A stretch of 64,000 bases of DNA from a virus. The notes beneath the pieces are model-generated. The model was given only the letters and a program-made list of their open reading frames with translations. It was not told the DNA's origin and did no database searches. Made by a program: the position numbers and the translations under genes. Below, piece by piece: positions 26,801 through 36,193 of this stretch (positions are counted from its first letter, which is position 1; each line of letters starts with the position of its first letter). Location: positions 84,784 through 148,783 of the IMG/VR virus record IMGVR_UViG_3300044998_001357. One strand, given 5' to 3'.

Positions 26801-29800
26801 TCCGTGTCGTCACCCAGACGCTCGCGCAGCAGACGGTCCACCTGAGTGACAACATCGGCCTCGGAATTGTTTTGCGCGCCGGCTACCACGGTAGCCAAAA
26901 TTCCCGGCAGAACACGCGACAGATTGTCCACCTGCGTGCCGGTGTTCAGCAACCTGGCACCCATTTCGCCACCTATGGCAGCAACCGTTTGCAGTGGCTG
27001 CAACCCCCCCCGGTCCAGTCTACCCAGCTGGTCCAGGTTTTCCGCACGAATCGAGACACGACTCGCTCCAATGGTCCCGTCAAAGACCTCAGCCAGGGCC
27101 TGACCACGCTGGCGAAGCTCCAAAAGCGAATCGGAGGCTGATTGAACAGCAAGCAAAAGACGACCAAACGAATTTATATTCTTCTCGTCTGTCTGTCGTC
27201 CCTCCAGATTACGCCGCTCGCTCAGGGTTGCCTGTTGCCCCTGGAGCACACTTTTGCGTAACTCTAAGAAAACATCATCAATGGACAGACCACGAATCGA
27301 GGCAATTAGTCGCACCAGTTCGTCGTTGAGGCCATCACCACTCGCACGCAGCTGCTGAATAATCCGACCAATATCTCCGTTGTATTGGGCTCGGCCCAGC
27401 GATTCCGCGTTGCGTTGCAGGTAGGACATCATCGAAGGCAGCTGCTGACCGAAATCCTGTCGTAGTGAGCGAGCCTGAAGTTCGCCAAAGCCCTTGGGGT
27501 CGTAGCCGCTGAAGAAGTAGGTCGAGGCAATCCGGTTTTTCTCAAACGCCTCTGCTCGGGCGGTTCGCAGCGAATCCCTGGCGGCGGTGATAAACCGACC
27601 ATCGGTGGCCGGACCAAGATTGGCGAGTTGCTGAATCTTGTCGGAAAAAATAGTAAGAGCGTTGTTGATTTTGACCTGGCGAATCTCATCGGCACTCTCT
27701 CGCAGAGCGGACACCACGCCTGCGACACCGCCAACAATTGCGCCCGCCGCACCGCCAATCACCGTTCCCACCAAAGGAATCATGCTGCCGACCGTGGCAC
27801 CGATGGTTCCACCCACCAGAGCACCTTGCAATCCCCCTGAAATCGCCCGGTTGTTCGCATAGTACGAGGTGGAGCCGGCGGTTACCGCGTCTTCCACCCG
27901 GCCTGCACGATTATCAAAGAACGCCGACATCGCCGGAACGGCCATCATGGCCGCAATGGCACCCGGGCCTGAGAAAATGTTGGCAACCGGACTATTGTCC
28001 AGTCGTTGGGCCAGCCTACTTGGTGTGGTCAGCCAGTTCCCCACCGCGCCCGCCATGCCGCCCAGGCGGTAGCCCAGACCACCTGCCAGGGGTGCATCAA
28101 TACCTCGCGTATTGGCCTGTCGGACCGTTGATTCCAGACCCGCGATTTGTCCCGTGTTTAAACGTATCACACGAGCCTGACCCGACATGGCGGCTGCCAC
28201 ATCCTCGGTCGCCTTGCGATGAAGTTCCATGGCCGACATTTGCGGGTTGAGCTTCGCAAGCAATCGGCGTTGCGCCGAATAGAGTTCTCGCTCCGTTTTG
28301 GCGGACTCGGCGGCAAGGGCCTCTTGTTGAATCCGTGTTTGAGTCGTTTGGCTTAAATTATTTGCTCCACCCAGCCGACTCATTCGCCGATTAGCTTCCG
28401 TTTGCGCACGAGAGGCCAATCCGCCAGTAGGTACAATCTCCCCCGCTTCGTTCACCTGGGTGAGCGATTCACTACGAAGACCGATGCTCTGCAACATCCG
28501 CTTTTCAAGAATGGCTAGCTGGGTCGGCGACAGAGACCCCTTGGCCTGCTCCAGGAATGGGGTCATATCCTTAGAGCCGGAATTCCGGAATTGCTCCAGG
28601 ATTCGCATCGTGACCACACCCGGGTCGTTTCGATAATCCTGAAGTTTTTGTTGGTTGTACCGAGCCTGTGCTTCTTGAGCCCTGACCTGTGCTTGCCTTT
28701 TCTCTTCCTGTTTTTGACGCATTTTCGCTACGGCTTCTTCCCTCTTCTTGGAACCGGCGGCTCCAAAGGCATAGACAGCTGCGCCTGTACTTTGGTCTTG
28801 AAGCATCGCTTCTTGGCGTTGTCGAAGAGGGTCCACATAATTTCTGGCCTGGTATCGTTCCTCCTTCTTTTGCATCATTTTTTCGCCGGCTAGGTTTGCG
28901 ATAATCTGCTCTTGATATCGCACTGCCTCCGGGTCAGATTGAATCAGATTGGGATTAAATCCGGGGTCACGCCGCTTGACGGAGTTATCGAAATCTTTCT
29001 GGGTTGCCTTGACCTCCATTTGGAATTTATAATTATCGAGTGCTTTCACGCGTTCGGCACGCAATTTTGTACCGGGAAGACCCTGAGAAACGTATGCGCC
29101 CGGCATACCGGTACTATCTTTTACCATCTGTTTTACATACAGAGGGTCAGCATAACGGTTGCTTTCTTGACGCTGACGCGATTTTTCCATGGCCTGGGCA
29201 GCACGAGCAGCAGCCAGTACCTGCTCTTGATAATGGACAGCCCGTGGGTCTCTGGCCATCAGTGCCGGATTAACCTCGGCCGTGGAGCTAATTCCCAAGA
29301 CCTTCGGTCGAGACTTGTAAGCCTCAAGCTCTTCTAGTTTCTTCTGTCGTAACGAACTACCCGGCAAGCCGTAAGCAACAAAACTACCCGGCATCCCAGA
29401 TGTATCTTTCGCGTACTGTTTAAGGTACAAAGGGTCAACAAAAGGGTTGTTTTGTTGTCGCTGCAACCGAAGAAGAGCAATAGTCGAAGCAGCCGCCTCT
29501 GCCTGGGCTCGTTCAAAATTACGACCCTGCCGTAGCTGTCTTTCAACTGCTTTGTCTAGATTTACTGCACGTGTTGCAGCAAGCATTTGTTCCTGATAAC
29601 GAACCGCTACCGGGTCTTTTGCGGCAAATGCCGGATTGGGTAAACGAGCCAAAAACCATGCCTGCTCCCCGGACTCGGACGGTGTCGACGAAGAGGCGCG
29701 ACCGCTTGTAGGCAGCTGATTCAACCAGGCCGGCGCGGGCATGGCAGGGTTGAGCCCCACGAGGGGGTTGTAGCCTAGTTGAGGGTAAGGCGGACGACCC

Positions 29801-32800
29801 TGAGGGTCGGGCGGGGGCGGAGGAGGGCCGGCCGCAGGCGGTGCCGGCGGTTGATTGGGGGGGACTTGCGCACCACCACCAGCCTGAGCGCGTCGAGCAG
29901 CAAGGCGCTCCTTCATGGAGCCCAATTTAACAGGAGGTGGCGCTTCCGCCGCTTTCATTTGCAAGAGTTGACGGTCTAATTCTTCACCAATACGAGAGTA
30001 GAGCGCGTCATTAGTTCCTGTTGCCGGCAGTCCAAGCTTCTTGGCAAATGATTTTAGTTCATTATAATTCGTCGGCGCAGAAACGCCCATCTTGGTAAGC
30101 AGGCGTTGAATTTCGGCGGACCTTTGTTCCTGAAGGAGCCCGGCAGCACCGCCCTCGCCCTTACCGGCGACATCCATCTCCTCGCCCCACGCCGAGGTCA
30201 TGCGATACTCAAGGGTTTCAGAAATATCGCGTATTTTGGAATAAATGCCGCGACGGACATAGTTCCAGGGACGAAAATCTTTAGGGTCTCCCTGGTGTTG
30301 TATAACGGCTCGAGCAAGAGCACGGCTACCCGTTTCATACAGAATACCCGTGGGGTCCGAACCCCCAGCCACTCTCCCAATCGCCCTATCGATGATTCCC
30401 TTTCCTTCGAACTTGGCATAGAGCGCAGCTTGTTGCGGCGTCATCCGCGAAAGGATATCGGCGGCACTTTGCTTTCCTTTGTCTGTCTGTTTGAGGGACT
30501 GAGTTGCTTCCTGAGCGGCCTGAGCCAGCCCCTTAAAGACAGGCCCCGCCTTAGTCATTTCCAAAACGATTTGAGTGGCGTTGGTGAGTGCTACTTTTAA
30601 CTTGGCTGCCTCGGCCCGAACTGCATTCGCGATATCGGCGTTACCCTTGAAGTCGCCAAACTCAAAGGTTCCAGTCACCGATTCGTCTTTATTCGATACT
30701 TTGCCGCCTTTGGCATAGCCCCGAACCTTACCGGTCTGGTTCATATGATTCAGGTTCGCCAGCCCAATCCGAGAGGCCGCTTCTTTGTTGATGACAAATT
30801 CACCCGGCGTAAGCAAGGCAGGCACGGTGTCACTGGGGGACATTCCGCCCATAGCGAACTTCCGCTGCAGGAGCTTTGCCTGAAATATTGGGTCCGCCGG
30901 GTCGATGATGGCGGAGAAGGAGTTGCCTTTTGCCTTCCAGTACCGCTCGCCACCGGGCATCGCTAGTAGGGAGCGAACATCCCTGGGGGAAGCGGCAATA
31001 ATATCCTCCGCCTCCTTCTCGCTCAGTAGGCCGCATTTGACCGCTGTGGCCATGCTTGACCTGAGTCGTGACCCAATGAACCGCCTATCCAGCCGGCCGT
31101 TCGCACCGAACTTTGTCGGCCAGACGTAGTAGCCTTGGAAGTCCTCGCCACGGGCTGCTAGCAGGGACATCTTCGGGGTTTCCACAAACCCCCCCGTAAG
31201 TGACGCCAGGGCTTGTCGCGCCAGCATCCGCGATGCCGAGCCGGATTGCCGAAAATCCTCATTTACAACGAATATTGAATTATTAATGCTGGCCTCGTAG
31301 GGGCTACTGGACGGGTCAACCCCACTATGTTTCTGGTAGGTCACCATACGCTTGGCGGAATACAGGTCATCCTTGTGTCTAAACCGGACATTGACCCAGC
31401 CGTAATTTTCCCTGCTGTCCTTCGACACGTTCAGGTGTACGATGTCGTCTGGACCAGCGCCCGCCAGCATGGCCGTATTTTCGAAGCCGTGTCGCTTGAT
31501 GAAACTGTTTTCCAGTGCCCCTGATACCCATATATTGCGGCTCAGCGGGCCGGTCACGCCACGCCTCCTGAGCTCCTCGACGAAAGCCGTGTGATTCGAG
31601 CGGTCGACACTACCACCGCTGGCGAACCCTAACCAACGGGTGATTCCCCCCACCCATCCCTTGCCGCGAGCCAGATTACCAAAGAAGCCCAGGTCTTTGG
31701 GCTTGTAGTTTGCGTTGGTGCTCAACGCCACTCGCTCGATGATGTTCCGCTGAAAACCGCGTTGACGCAACGAATCAAGCTGGGTATTCTCTCGAAGGTT
31801 GCGGTCCATACCGGTTAGTGACTGGGCAAAAAGGTCCGCAAACCCCTCGTGGGCGGCGTACCGATAACGGCCCATCTGAGCACTAACATTGAGCCTGTCG
31901 GCACGGTCGCGTCTTCGGGTAATCTCGCCCTGAATACGGCCATAACGGTGAGCGCTCGTAAAATCGCGCTTGCTGGCCAGACCACGCCAACCATCCAGGT
32001 AGTTGTCGGCCGCATGCCCCAACTCGTGAGCAAGCGTGTACTTCAGTTGCTCAAACGAATTGATTTTTGATTTCGCGAGAGTGATAGTACCACGCAGGTC
32101 GCTCACATCTTTGGATTGCCTGTATACCCCTCTTGCCCCTGGAGACTTATCGTAGGTGTCGACGACATCGATGGTTCGCACCAGCTTGCGAAAATCAATC
32201 CCGGAATTTTGGCTTAGTTCCAGCAGGGCCTTCTTGATGGTATCGTTATTTAGGACGAAACCGTCTGAGGTGTGCTTCCGGCCTGTCATTCCCCTGAATG
32301 AAGGTCCGCCGGGAGCACTTCCCATCAGTGTGTTGGCCTGACCACCCCGAGCAAAGCGCTGAACTCTTCCCTCGTTGAGTTCGGTCAGACGGTCGTAGCC
32401 AATCTGTCGGGCAGAGGATTTGCGAATGATGAATTCGCCCGGAGTGAGCACCGCCGGAACAGTATCGCTATCTCCCACACCGGGAACGACGCCGCCACGG
32501 GCAAACCCACGAATGGGTTTGCCAACCTGGGCCGTTAAGCTGTTGACAAAGGCCCGAGTGGCTCCCCCCAGGCTTGTACCAATCTTGACTGCGGCAATCG
32601 CGGCCAGAACCGGCACCAGAGGCTGAGCGTATTCCAGGATTTTCGCAAACCCACCGGCAATTGTGATGAGCGAGTTAGCCAGGCCCTGAAAGCCCTTGCT
32701 ATCGACCAGGCCGCGAATGAGTTTGAGGTATTCCTCACCCAGACGTGCCGTCTTGTTGGCCAATGTTTCCTGCCGGGCCTCGGCCGCCGCGAGCAAGGAA

Positions 32801-34005
32801 ATCTGACCGGTCATGGCGACATTGACCGCCTCCTGGGCAACCCGATTTTCCTTCAGGAGCGGAATCACCTTGGAGATTTGCCGGTAACCGCCCAGCTGCT
32901 CCACCACGGCGGCGAAGCGGGTATCGGTCTCGCGAAGACCCGCCAGGCCGGTGCTGAGCCGGTTGACTGCCTCGTAGGCCCCGACGAACTGGTTTTCGAG
33001 GTTTATATCACCCAGCGCCCGAGCTTCTTCTGCTGTGTAGCGAAGATTAATCCCCAGTTCGCGCACCGCCTGAACCGTGTCGGAACGCTGCAGACGAGTA
33101 AAAATGGTCCGTAAGCCCGTGGCAATCGTATCAGCCGATTCTCGAGTGGTTGCCCGTACCGAGGTGAACAGACCCATGAATTCGGCCAGGGCTTCCTGAC
33201 CGGTCTTGGCATCACCGGCGACCGCAACGAAGGCACCACCCGCCTTTTGTATGGCGGTGATAAGGTCGCGCGACTCAACGGCGAAAGCACCGGCCACGGC
33301 GTTCATCGACCCGAGCACCGAATTAAAATCCGCTGCCTGGGTCTTGAACTGACGCCATACAGCAATCAAACCTTCGGTGGTTTGCTTAATGGACTCAAAG
33401 TTGGGAGCCAGGTCGGAGCGTGCCAGCGCTTCCATGGCCACCTTGATCTCCGTCGAGGCCAGACCCGCCTGTTTCAAGACCACAGCCGATTCGGCGAGGG
33501 CCTGACTCGACACGCCCAAGGAGGTCGATAGCCGATTAATCTCGGTCCGGATTTCCGAGATACGATTGGTGGTATCACCTGAAACCTGGGCAATCTTGTT
33601 CATCTCGACATCAAAACGAACCGCCGCAGTGACTGCCTGCTGGAAGGCACGAACGAAAGTAATCAACGAGCCTGCGGCCGCGCTAAAGGCCACAAATCGT
33701 CGAGTGGCCAGACCGGCCTGGCTGGCAAAATTTTCTAGCTGATTCACCCCGCCCTGGGTAACCCGGACTGTGGCAGCCAGGGTGGCATTCATGGTGGCGG
33801 CCTGAGACTGCACCCGACGAAGGGCTGCTTGGGTTGCCCCCAGGCCCGAATTCAGACGTGCGATGCCCTGCCGAGAACCAGAACTGTCAATCGAGATGGT
33901 CGTATTTGCGCCGCGAAGTTGCTGATTGATACCATTGAGAACCTGCGGCAGATTGCGAGGCCCCTGAATGTTTAACTGAGCGACAATGTCGAAGACCTGA
34001 GCCAT
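23854..34005 (-). CDS. Tail tape measure protein, with embedded domains
   Basis: A 3,383-residue tape measure that fixes tail length and is ejected with the DNA. Residues about 120-500 are the PhageMin_Tail-type domain (FDVEMNKIAQVSGDTTNRIS, LGVSSQALAESAVVLKQAGL). Four copies of a spacer motif with DTVPAxLTPGEFxxNR occur near residues 522, 1061, 3051 and 3238. Embedded are a zincin-like motif AHELGHAADNYL near 657, an acetyltransferase-like patch with VVNEDFRQSGSASRML (about 908) and GYYVWPTKFG (about 958), a sigma-region-2-like patch near 1225-1260, a Pro-rich linker near 1385, three ~100-residue repeats (about 1460-1770), and a glycine-zipper membrane segment near 2070 (GALVGGTIGATVGSMIPLV). 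Long coiled coils fill the rest. Confidence 0.9.
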   Translation of the reverse strand: MAQVFDIVAQLNIQGPRNLPQVLNGINQQLRGANTTISIDSSGSRQGIARLNSGLGATQAALRRVQSQAATMNATLAATVRVTQGGVNQLENFASQAGLATRRFVAFSAAAGSLITFVRAFQQAVTAAVRFDVEMNKIAQVSGDTTNRISEIRTEINRLSTSLGVSSQALAESAVVLKQAGLASTEIKVAMEALARSDLAPNFESIKQTTEGLIAVWRQFKTQAADFNSVLGSMNAVAGAFAVESRDLITAIQKAGGAFVAVAGDAKTGQEALAEFMGLFTSVRATTRESADTIATGLRTIFTRLQRSDTVQAVRELGINLRYTAEEARALGDINLENQFVGAYEAVNRLSTGLAGLRETDTRFAAVVEQLGGYRQISKVIPLLKENRVAQEAVNVAMTGQISLLAAAEARQETLANKTARLGEEYLKLIRGLVDSKGFQGLANSLITIAGGFAKILEYAQPLVPVLAAIAAVKIGTSLGGATRAFVNSLTAQVGKPIRGFARGGVVPGVGDSDTVPAVLTPGEFIIRKSSARQIGYDRLTELNEGRVQRFARGGQANTLMGSAPGGPSFRGMTGRKHTSDGFVLNNDTIKKALLELSQNSGIDFRKLVRTIDVVDTYDKSPGARGVYRQSKDVSDLRGTITLAKSKINSFEQLKYTLAHELGHAADNYLDGWRGLASKRDFTSAHRYGRIQGEITRRRDRADRLNVSAQMGRYRYAAHEGFADLFAQSLTGMDRNLRENTQLDSLRQRGFQRNIIERVALSTNANYKPKDLGFFGNLARGKGWVGGITRWLGFASGGSVDRSNHTAFVEELRRRGVTGPLSRNIWVSGALENSFIKRHGFENTAMLAGAGPDDIVHLNVSKDSRENYGWVNVRFRHKDDLYSAKRMVTYQKHSGVDPSSSPYEASINNSIFVVNEDFRQSGSASRMLARQALASLTGGFVETPKMSLLAARGEDFQGYYVWPTKFGANGRLDRRFIGSRLRSSMATAVKCGLLSEKEAEDIIAASPRDVRSLLAMPGGERYWKAKGNSFSAIIDPADPIFQAKLLQRKFAMGGMSPSDTVPALLTPGEFVINKEAASRIGLANLNHMNQTGKVRGYAKGGKVSNKDESVTGTFEFGDFKGNADIANAVRAEAAKLKVALTNATQIVLEMTKAGPVFKGLAQAAQEATQSLKQTDKGKQSAADILSRMTPQQAALYAKFEGKGIIDRAIGRVAGGSDPTGILYETGSRALARAVIQHQGDPKDFRPWNYVRRGIYSKIRDISETLEYRMTSAWGEEMDVAGKGEGGAAGLLQEQRSAEIQRLLTKMGVSAPTNYNELKSFAKKLGLPATGTNDALYSRIGEELDRQLLQMKAAEAPPPVKLGSMKERLAARRAQAGGGAQVPPNQPPAPPAAGPPPPPPDPQGRPPYPQLGYNPLVGLNPAMPAPAWLNQLPTSGRASSSTPSESGEQAWFLARLPNPAFAAKDPVAVRYQEQMLAATRAVNLDKAVERQLRQGRNFERAQAEAAASTIALLRLQRQQNNPFVDPLYLKQYAKDTSGMPGSFVAYGLPGSSLRQKKLEELEAYKSRPKVLGISSTAEVNPALMARDPRAVHYQEQVLAAARAAQAMEKSRQRQESNRYADPLYVKQMVKDSTGMPGAYVSQGLPGTKLRAERVKALDNYKFQMEVKATQKDFDNSVKRRDPGFNPNLIQSDPEAVRYQEQIIANLAGEKMMQKKEERYQARNYVDPLRQRQEAMLQDQSTGAAVYAFGAAGSKKREEAVAKMRQKQEEKRQAQVRAQEAQARYNQQKLQDYRNDPGVVTMRILEQFRNSGSKDMTPFLEQAKGSLSPTQLAILEKRMLQSIGLRSESLTQVNEAGEIVPTGGLASRAQTEANRRMSRLGGANNLSQTTQTRIQQEALAAESAKTERELYSAQRRLLAKLNPQMSAMELHRKATEDVAAAMSGQARVIRLNTGQIAGLESTVRQANTRGIDAPLAGGLGYRLGGMAGAVGNWLTTPSRLAQRLDNSPVANIFSGPGAIAAMMAVPAMSAFFDNRAGRVEDAVTAGSTSYYANNRAISGGLQGALVGGTIGATVGSMIPLVGTVIGGAAGAIVGGVAGVVSALRESADEIRQVKINNALTIFSDKIQQLANLGPATDGRFITAARDSLRTARAEAFEKNRIASTYFFSGYDPKGFGELQARSLRQDFGQQLPSMMSYLQRNAESLGRAQYNGDIGRIIQQLRASGDGLNDELVRLIASIRGLSIDDVFLELRKSVLQGQQATLSERRNLEGRQTDEKNINSFGRLLLAVQSASDSLLELRQRGQALAEVFDGTIGASRVSIRAENLDQLGRLDRGGLQPLQTVAAIGGEMGARLLNTGTQVDNLSRVLPGILATVVAGAQNNSEADVVTQVDRLLRERLGDDTEARVARASVRRRLNEELSSDRGGLTNLINQVQVDTTALSGSLLQNLAEPLKNIGGKVARQLEDNANQLTEQLTQLTSRLRQIGESFDQLASVQTSRFRQNLEVMASRAGRGNQALDFAGLEQLEFGQRSRQSRLAGVAGPAAFDPILLGRRLGETRAQLLNAERNQQQEFIKTGGRGPAFAQAAEEVLRLKSRAADLQTALRNLTDVTNQTSVAQEKLSRLQQEKEGRLGLAERFATAGPEEMVRMNRGLLLANEAARQGNLDNFSADDRRSIIETLRSAGGVTLTGFAGSPRADDLLKNLLSNSFGGAFRLNDGQQQEERQLQDVIGQRFKAAEDATIQLIQFQQQNSAEFFRNLGTQQEQFFARLEAILLKERLVEAENRQGILSAQSGRLGRLANQRDMLAGIGVTTTDQYVALQNQRGSAESLIRGLTQRSQINTARERALADVDNVQINGNLPQQQESLFRWLQNQGVDQKSAQRIAYERFAKVRTKPITPEEVHTPDGYNRVLRDDIRKAIKLELGDAKAGGEFARVNQEIETAIASLRGIRGLDTAGLEKRLQQGGPRAAQEFLEALNAFNTTDNRLENLGTEINKVNSELKALADTIARLRQQIPGGNVPPQGAPARLATGGNVAGHPGSPLGTDTVPAWLTPGEFVVNRRSAQANAGLLRRINSSTSPVYLARGGTAELEEQLRMEAAINPFGASAMVLQGWVANNYIRNNLFRDRKFNERQKRFFVAAQVGQLAMASQMENFIQRSSFGGLGRPGEDGQRNIAMSLLSREGMIRKENASQSREYQRWLRSVTQPGVVMVGAKRPLRMATGGPVPGSGIFDTVPALLTPGEFVLNRRAASGLGAPTLERLNQGGAVGGQSIPGPSIPREAIDQLSRTLNAFVRAAGGFGEVVGRLSQGFTSFLGSANALADAISRIPQNITLQGTHQVNVNINGAEVLSRISPEIQAMITKEVRASLNRIFREQMPDSGVNLD
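28690..29640 (-). repeat. Three degenerate protein repeats in the tape measure
   Basis: Three tandem units of roughly 85-110 residues start at about 29622, 29257 and 28943. Each begins DPxAVxYQEQ (KDPVAVRYQEQ, RDPRAVHYQEQ, SDPEAVRYQEQ), continues through a charged helix and has VDPLY or ADPLY; the first two also carry TGMPG and GLPG turns, weaker in the third. They probably arose by internal duplication. Confidence 0.7.
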
Positions 34006-34065
34006 CGTAGCACCGATGATTGGTTCAGGCCCCCAACATCAAACGGGCCAGGGTTGCTCAAACAA

Positions 34066-34848
34066 TTAGTTCAAATCGTCAACGAATTCGGTGAATTCGA
34101 CCTTGAACTCACCCTCTTCGGTCAACAGATTACCATCGATATCGATGAGTTGACCGGCCTCGTTCACCAGACGACCCTTGTCGTCGATTAGCCGACCCTT
34201 GTCGTCAATCGGGCGGCCGTCCTTCCGAATGAGCCGCAGGTCGCTTGCTCGACAGAAACCGTACTTGATAAGGAAACGGTTTTCCGGAAGTTTCTGGAGG
34301 TAGTCATCTTCCAGACCGTAAAGCAAATTCCCAAGCTGTTGTGAGGCAGGGAAGATAACAGGGTCGTTTTCCCGGCTCAGATAGTCATCCACATCACGGA
34401 AGTACGGTTTGCCTGTATCGCTATACACCACCAGAGTGGCCATCAGGTAGTTGAAACGAGCCCGTTCGGCGTAGGCCTCGGCGGTGTGTTCATCAAGCTC
34501 ATTTCGCTCGGCTGTCATCTGACGAAGCTCATTTCGCTGCTCCCGCATCTGGATGGCAATGTCCCGAGCTACCGACAGGGGGATACCACCCTGGGCCAGT
34601 TTCTTCTCGTTGGCCCACAAATCGCGATTGATTTGCTTGAACTTCGCTTCCTTCTCGTCATCCCAGAGATTTTGTTCTCGCAGAACGCGTTCGATGGCCT
34701 GCCGGACCATCAGGCCCGACTGAGTGGCGTTGCGAAACTCGCGGTTGTAAACGAGTTGAGCCTGCTGCGAGACCCGGTGGTTAGGCCTGAGTACCGAAAA
34801 AGCGACCTTCTTGCCCTCAATCTCTACCTCAAAATTCTTCTTGTTCAT
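34066..34848 (-). CDS. Tail assembly chaperone-like protein
   Basis: A 260-residue protein immediately upstream of the tape measure, the usual place of tail assembly chaperones. The N-terminus (FEVEIEGKKVAFSVLRPNHR) is a small beta domain, the middle a coiled coil (REQRNELRQMTAERNELDEH), and the end holds an acidic repeat array (KDGRPIDDKGRLIDDKGR then VNEAGQLIDIDGNLLTEEGE) of about 7 residues per unit. It is a distant relative of the 35129 product (shared FNYLMATLVVYSDTGKPYF and LLLAFALRYPDGRPVF regions). No frameshift site was recognised. Confidence 0.5.
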   Translation of the reverse strand: MNKKNFEVEIEGKKVAFSVLRPNHRVSQQAQLVYNREFRNATQSGLMVRQAIERVLREQNLWDDEKEAKFKQINRDLWANEKKLAQGGIPLSVARDIAIQMREQRNELRQMTAERNELDEHTAEAYAERARFNYLMATLVVYSDTGKPYFRDVDDYLSRENDPVIFPASQQLGNLLYGLEDDYLQKLPENRFLIKYGFCRASDLRLIRKDGRPIDDKGRLIDDKGRLVNEAGQLIDIDGNLLTEEGEFKVEFTEFVDDLN

Positions 34849-35129
34849 GCCTTCTCCTGACGACTGTTTCTGGTATTGGTTTCTCGATTGTTTAATTCTT
34901 TTTCAATACTTCGCAACTGATGGTTGGCATGATTGAGAATATCGGTACGACAATTCTCCCACTCCCTCCGCCACGCGAGCTCATTCTCTGTACAATCTTT
35001 CTGGGACTTGCCATGCCCCCAGAGATGGCCAAAATAGTGCTCAAACCGAGCTAGCGCCCCAATAAAACTCGTTCTGCTCTTAGATGCAACTATCTGACTA
35101 ATTGACTTGGGTTTTTTGATGTTATCCAT
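34845..35129 (-). CDS. Unknown 94-residue protein
   Basis: Small, basic, helical protein with SRTSFIGALARFEHYFGHLW and RTDILNHANHQLRSIEKELN. It lies between two chaperone-like genes, its stop overlapping the start of the downstream gene (ATGC/TCAT overlap of 4 bases). It may belong to the tail assembly set. No family recognised. Confidence 0.5.
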   Translation of the reverse strand: MDNIKKPKSISQIVASKSRTSFIGALARFEHYFGHLWGHGKSQKDCTENELAWRREWENCRTDILNHANHQLRSIEKELNNRETNTRNSRQEKA

Positions 35130-36193
35130 TATCCACCTTTCATCATTCGATTCAGTTCCATCTTAATTTTACGCTGAGTGTCTGGCATGTCTTGTTCGTT
35201 AACAACCCCCTTTTTGTTCAAGTAGCTAAAGCGCTGCTTTTGAATACTGCGCGCAAAATCATCGTTCAGTTCCATTACTCTACGCGCATCATCATCGTTT
35301 TCGGCCACTAGGAAAACTTCCTGGGCCTTGGAAATTTTTTCATTGGAGATATCCTGACTGACGTTACGAGACTTGAGCTCCGACTCATGCTTTCGTTTTT
35401 GTTTAATTAGCCATCCATCAAACATGTCATCGTCTGAAAGTATCTCTTCATCGGGACAATCTGGTGAAGAGTAAACTTTCTCGTAAAGTGAGGATATCTC
35501 AACCAGAGCTATTTGTTCTTCGGTATGCATCGAAGCAGGAACGCCAAATAACTTTCCCTCGGTGGTTCGGGCGTTCCAGATTGACCGCCATGGGTCTGTC
35601 CTGGCTAGTTCTCGAAGCGTGGCTTCGTCCAGTCGTGTCTGTCCATAAGTAACCATCGCTTCCTCAATGATGGTGTCTTCGGAGTTCCAGTACGCCTCCT
35701 CGTCGGCAAAAACAGGTCTTCCATCGGGGTAACGCAGAGCAAAAGCCAGTAATAGTCTTGCCTTGGCCATGTCGGCGACTCCGTTGGCGGAATAGTGATA
35801 ATAAACATTTCGCTCAGACTGAAGGCTGTGAAGTGTCTCCTTGGCCCTGGTCAGAGCTTTTCGAATCGAGGCGTTTTCCGACGAGCGAAACCGGCTATCC
35901 AGAAGACCAACCTTGAATTGCTCAATTTCCTTGGGTAGGGAGAGCAAAAGTTTTTGTTTCTCCTCCGTCCACAGACCCAGTTCCATCAGCAGGCCGAGTG
36001 CTTCCTCAGCGGAATATAAATTTTGCTCCATCGCGGCCTGATAGGTTCGCTCGTGTAATTCGCATGCGAGATACTTCTGCTCCTGGGTTACGTTGGTAAT
36101 CAGGATAACCCCACGCTCCAGTCGCAAACGAACCGTGCCTGAACAAATCCGCGCCACAAGAAGTTCCCTGCGGTCACGACTTCTGCTCACCAC
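35129..36193 (-). CDS. Tail assembly chaperone-like protein, paralogue of 34066
   Basis: A 354-residue mostly helical protein. Residues 125-190 (LLLAFALRYPDGRPVFADEE) match the equivalent region of the 260-residue neighbour, so both probably derive from a common tail assembly factor. GTG start at 36193, overlapping a 51-residue gene by 20 bases. The C-terminus is charged and ends QRKIKMELNRMMKGG. Role inferred from position between tube and tape measure. Confidence 0.5.
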   Translation of the reverse strand: MVSRSRDRRELLVARICSGTVRLRLERGVILITNVTQEQKYLACELHERTYQAAMEQNLYSAEEALGLLMELGLWTEEKQKLLLSLPKEIEQFKVGLLDSRFRSSENASIRKALTRAKETLHSLQSERNVYYHYSANGVADMAKARLLLAFALRYPDGRPVFADEEAYWNSEDTIIEEAMVTYGQTRLDEATLRELARTDPWRSIWNARTTEGKLFGVPASMHTEEQIALVEISSLYEKVYSSPDCPDEEILSDDDMFDGWLIKQKRKHESELKSRNVSQDISNEKISKAQEVFLVAENDDDARRVMELNDDFARSIQKQRFSYLNKKGVVNEQDMPDTQRKIKMELNRMMKGG

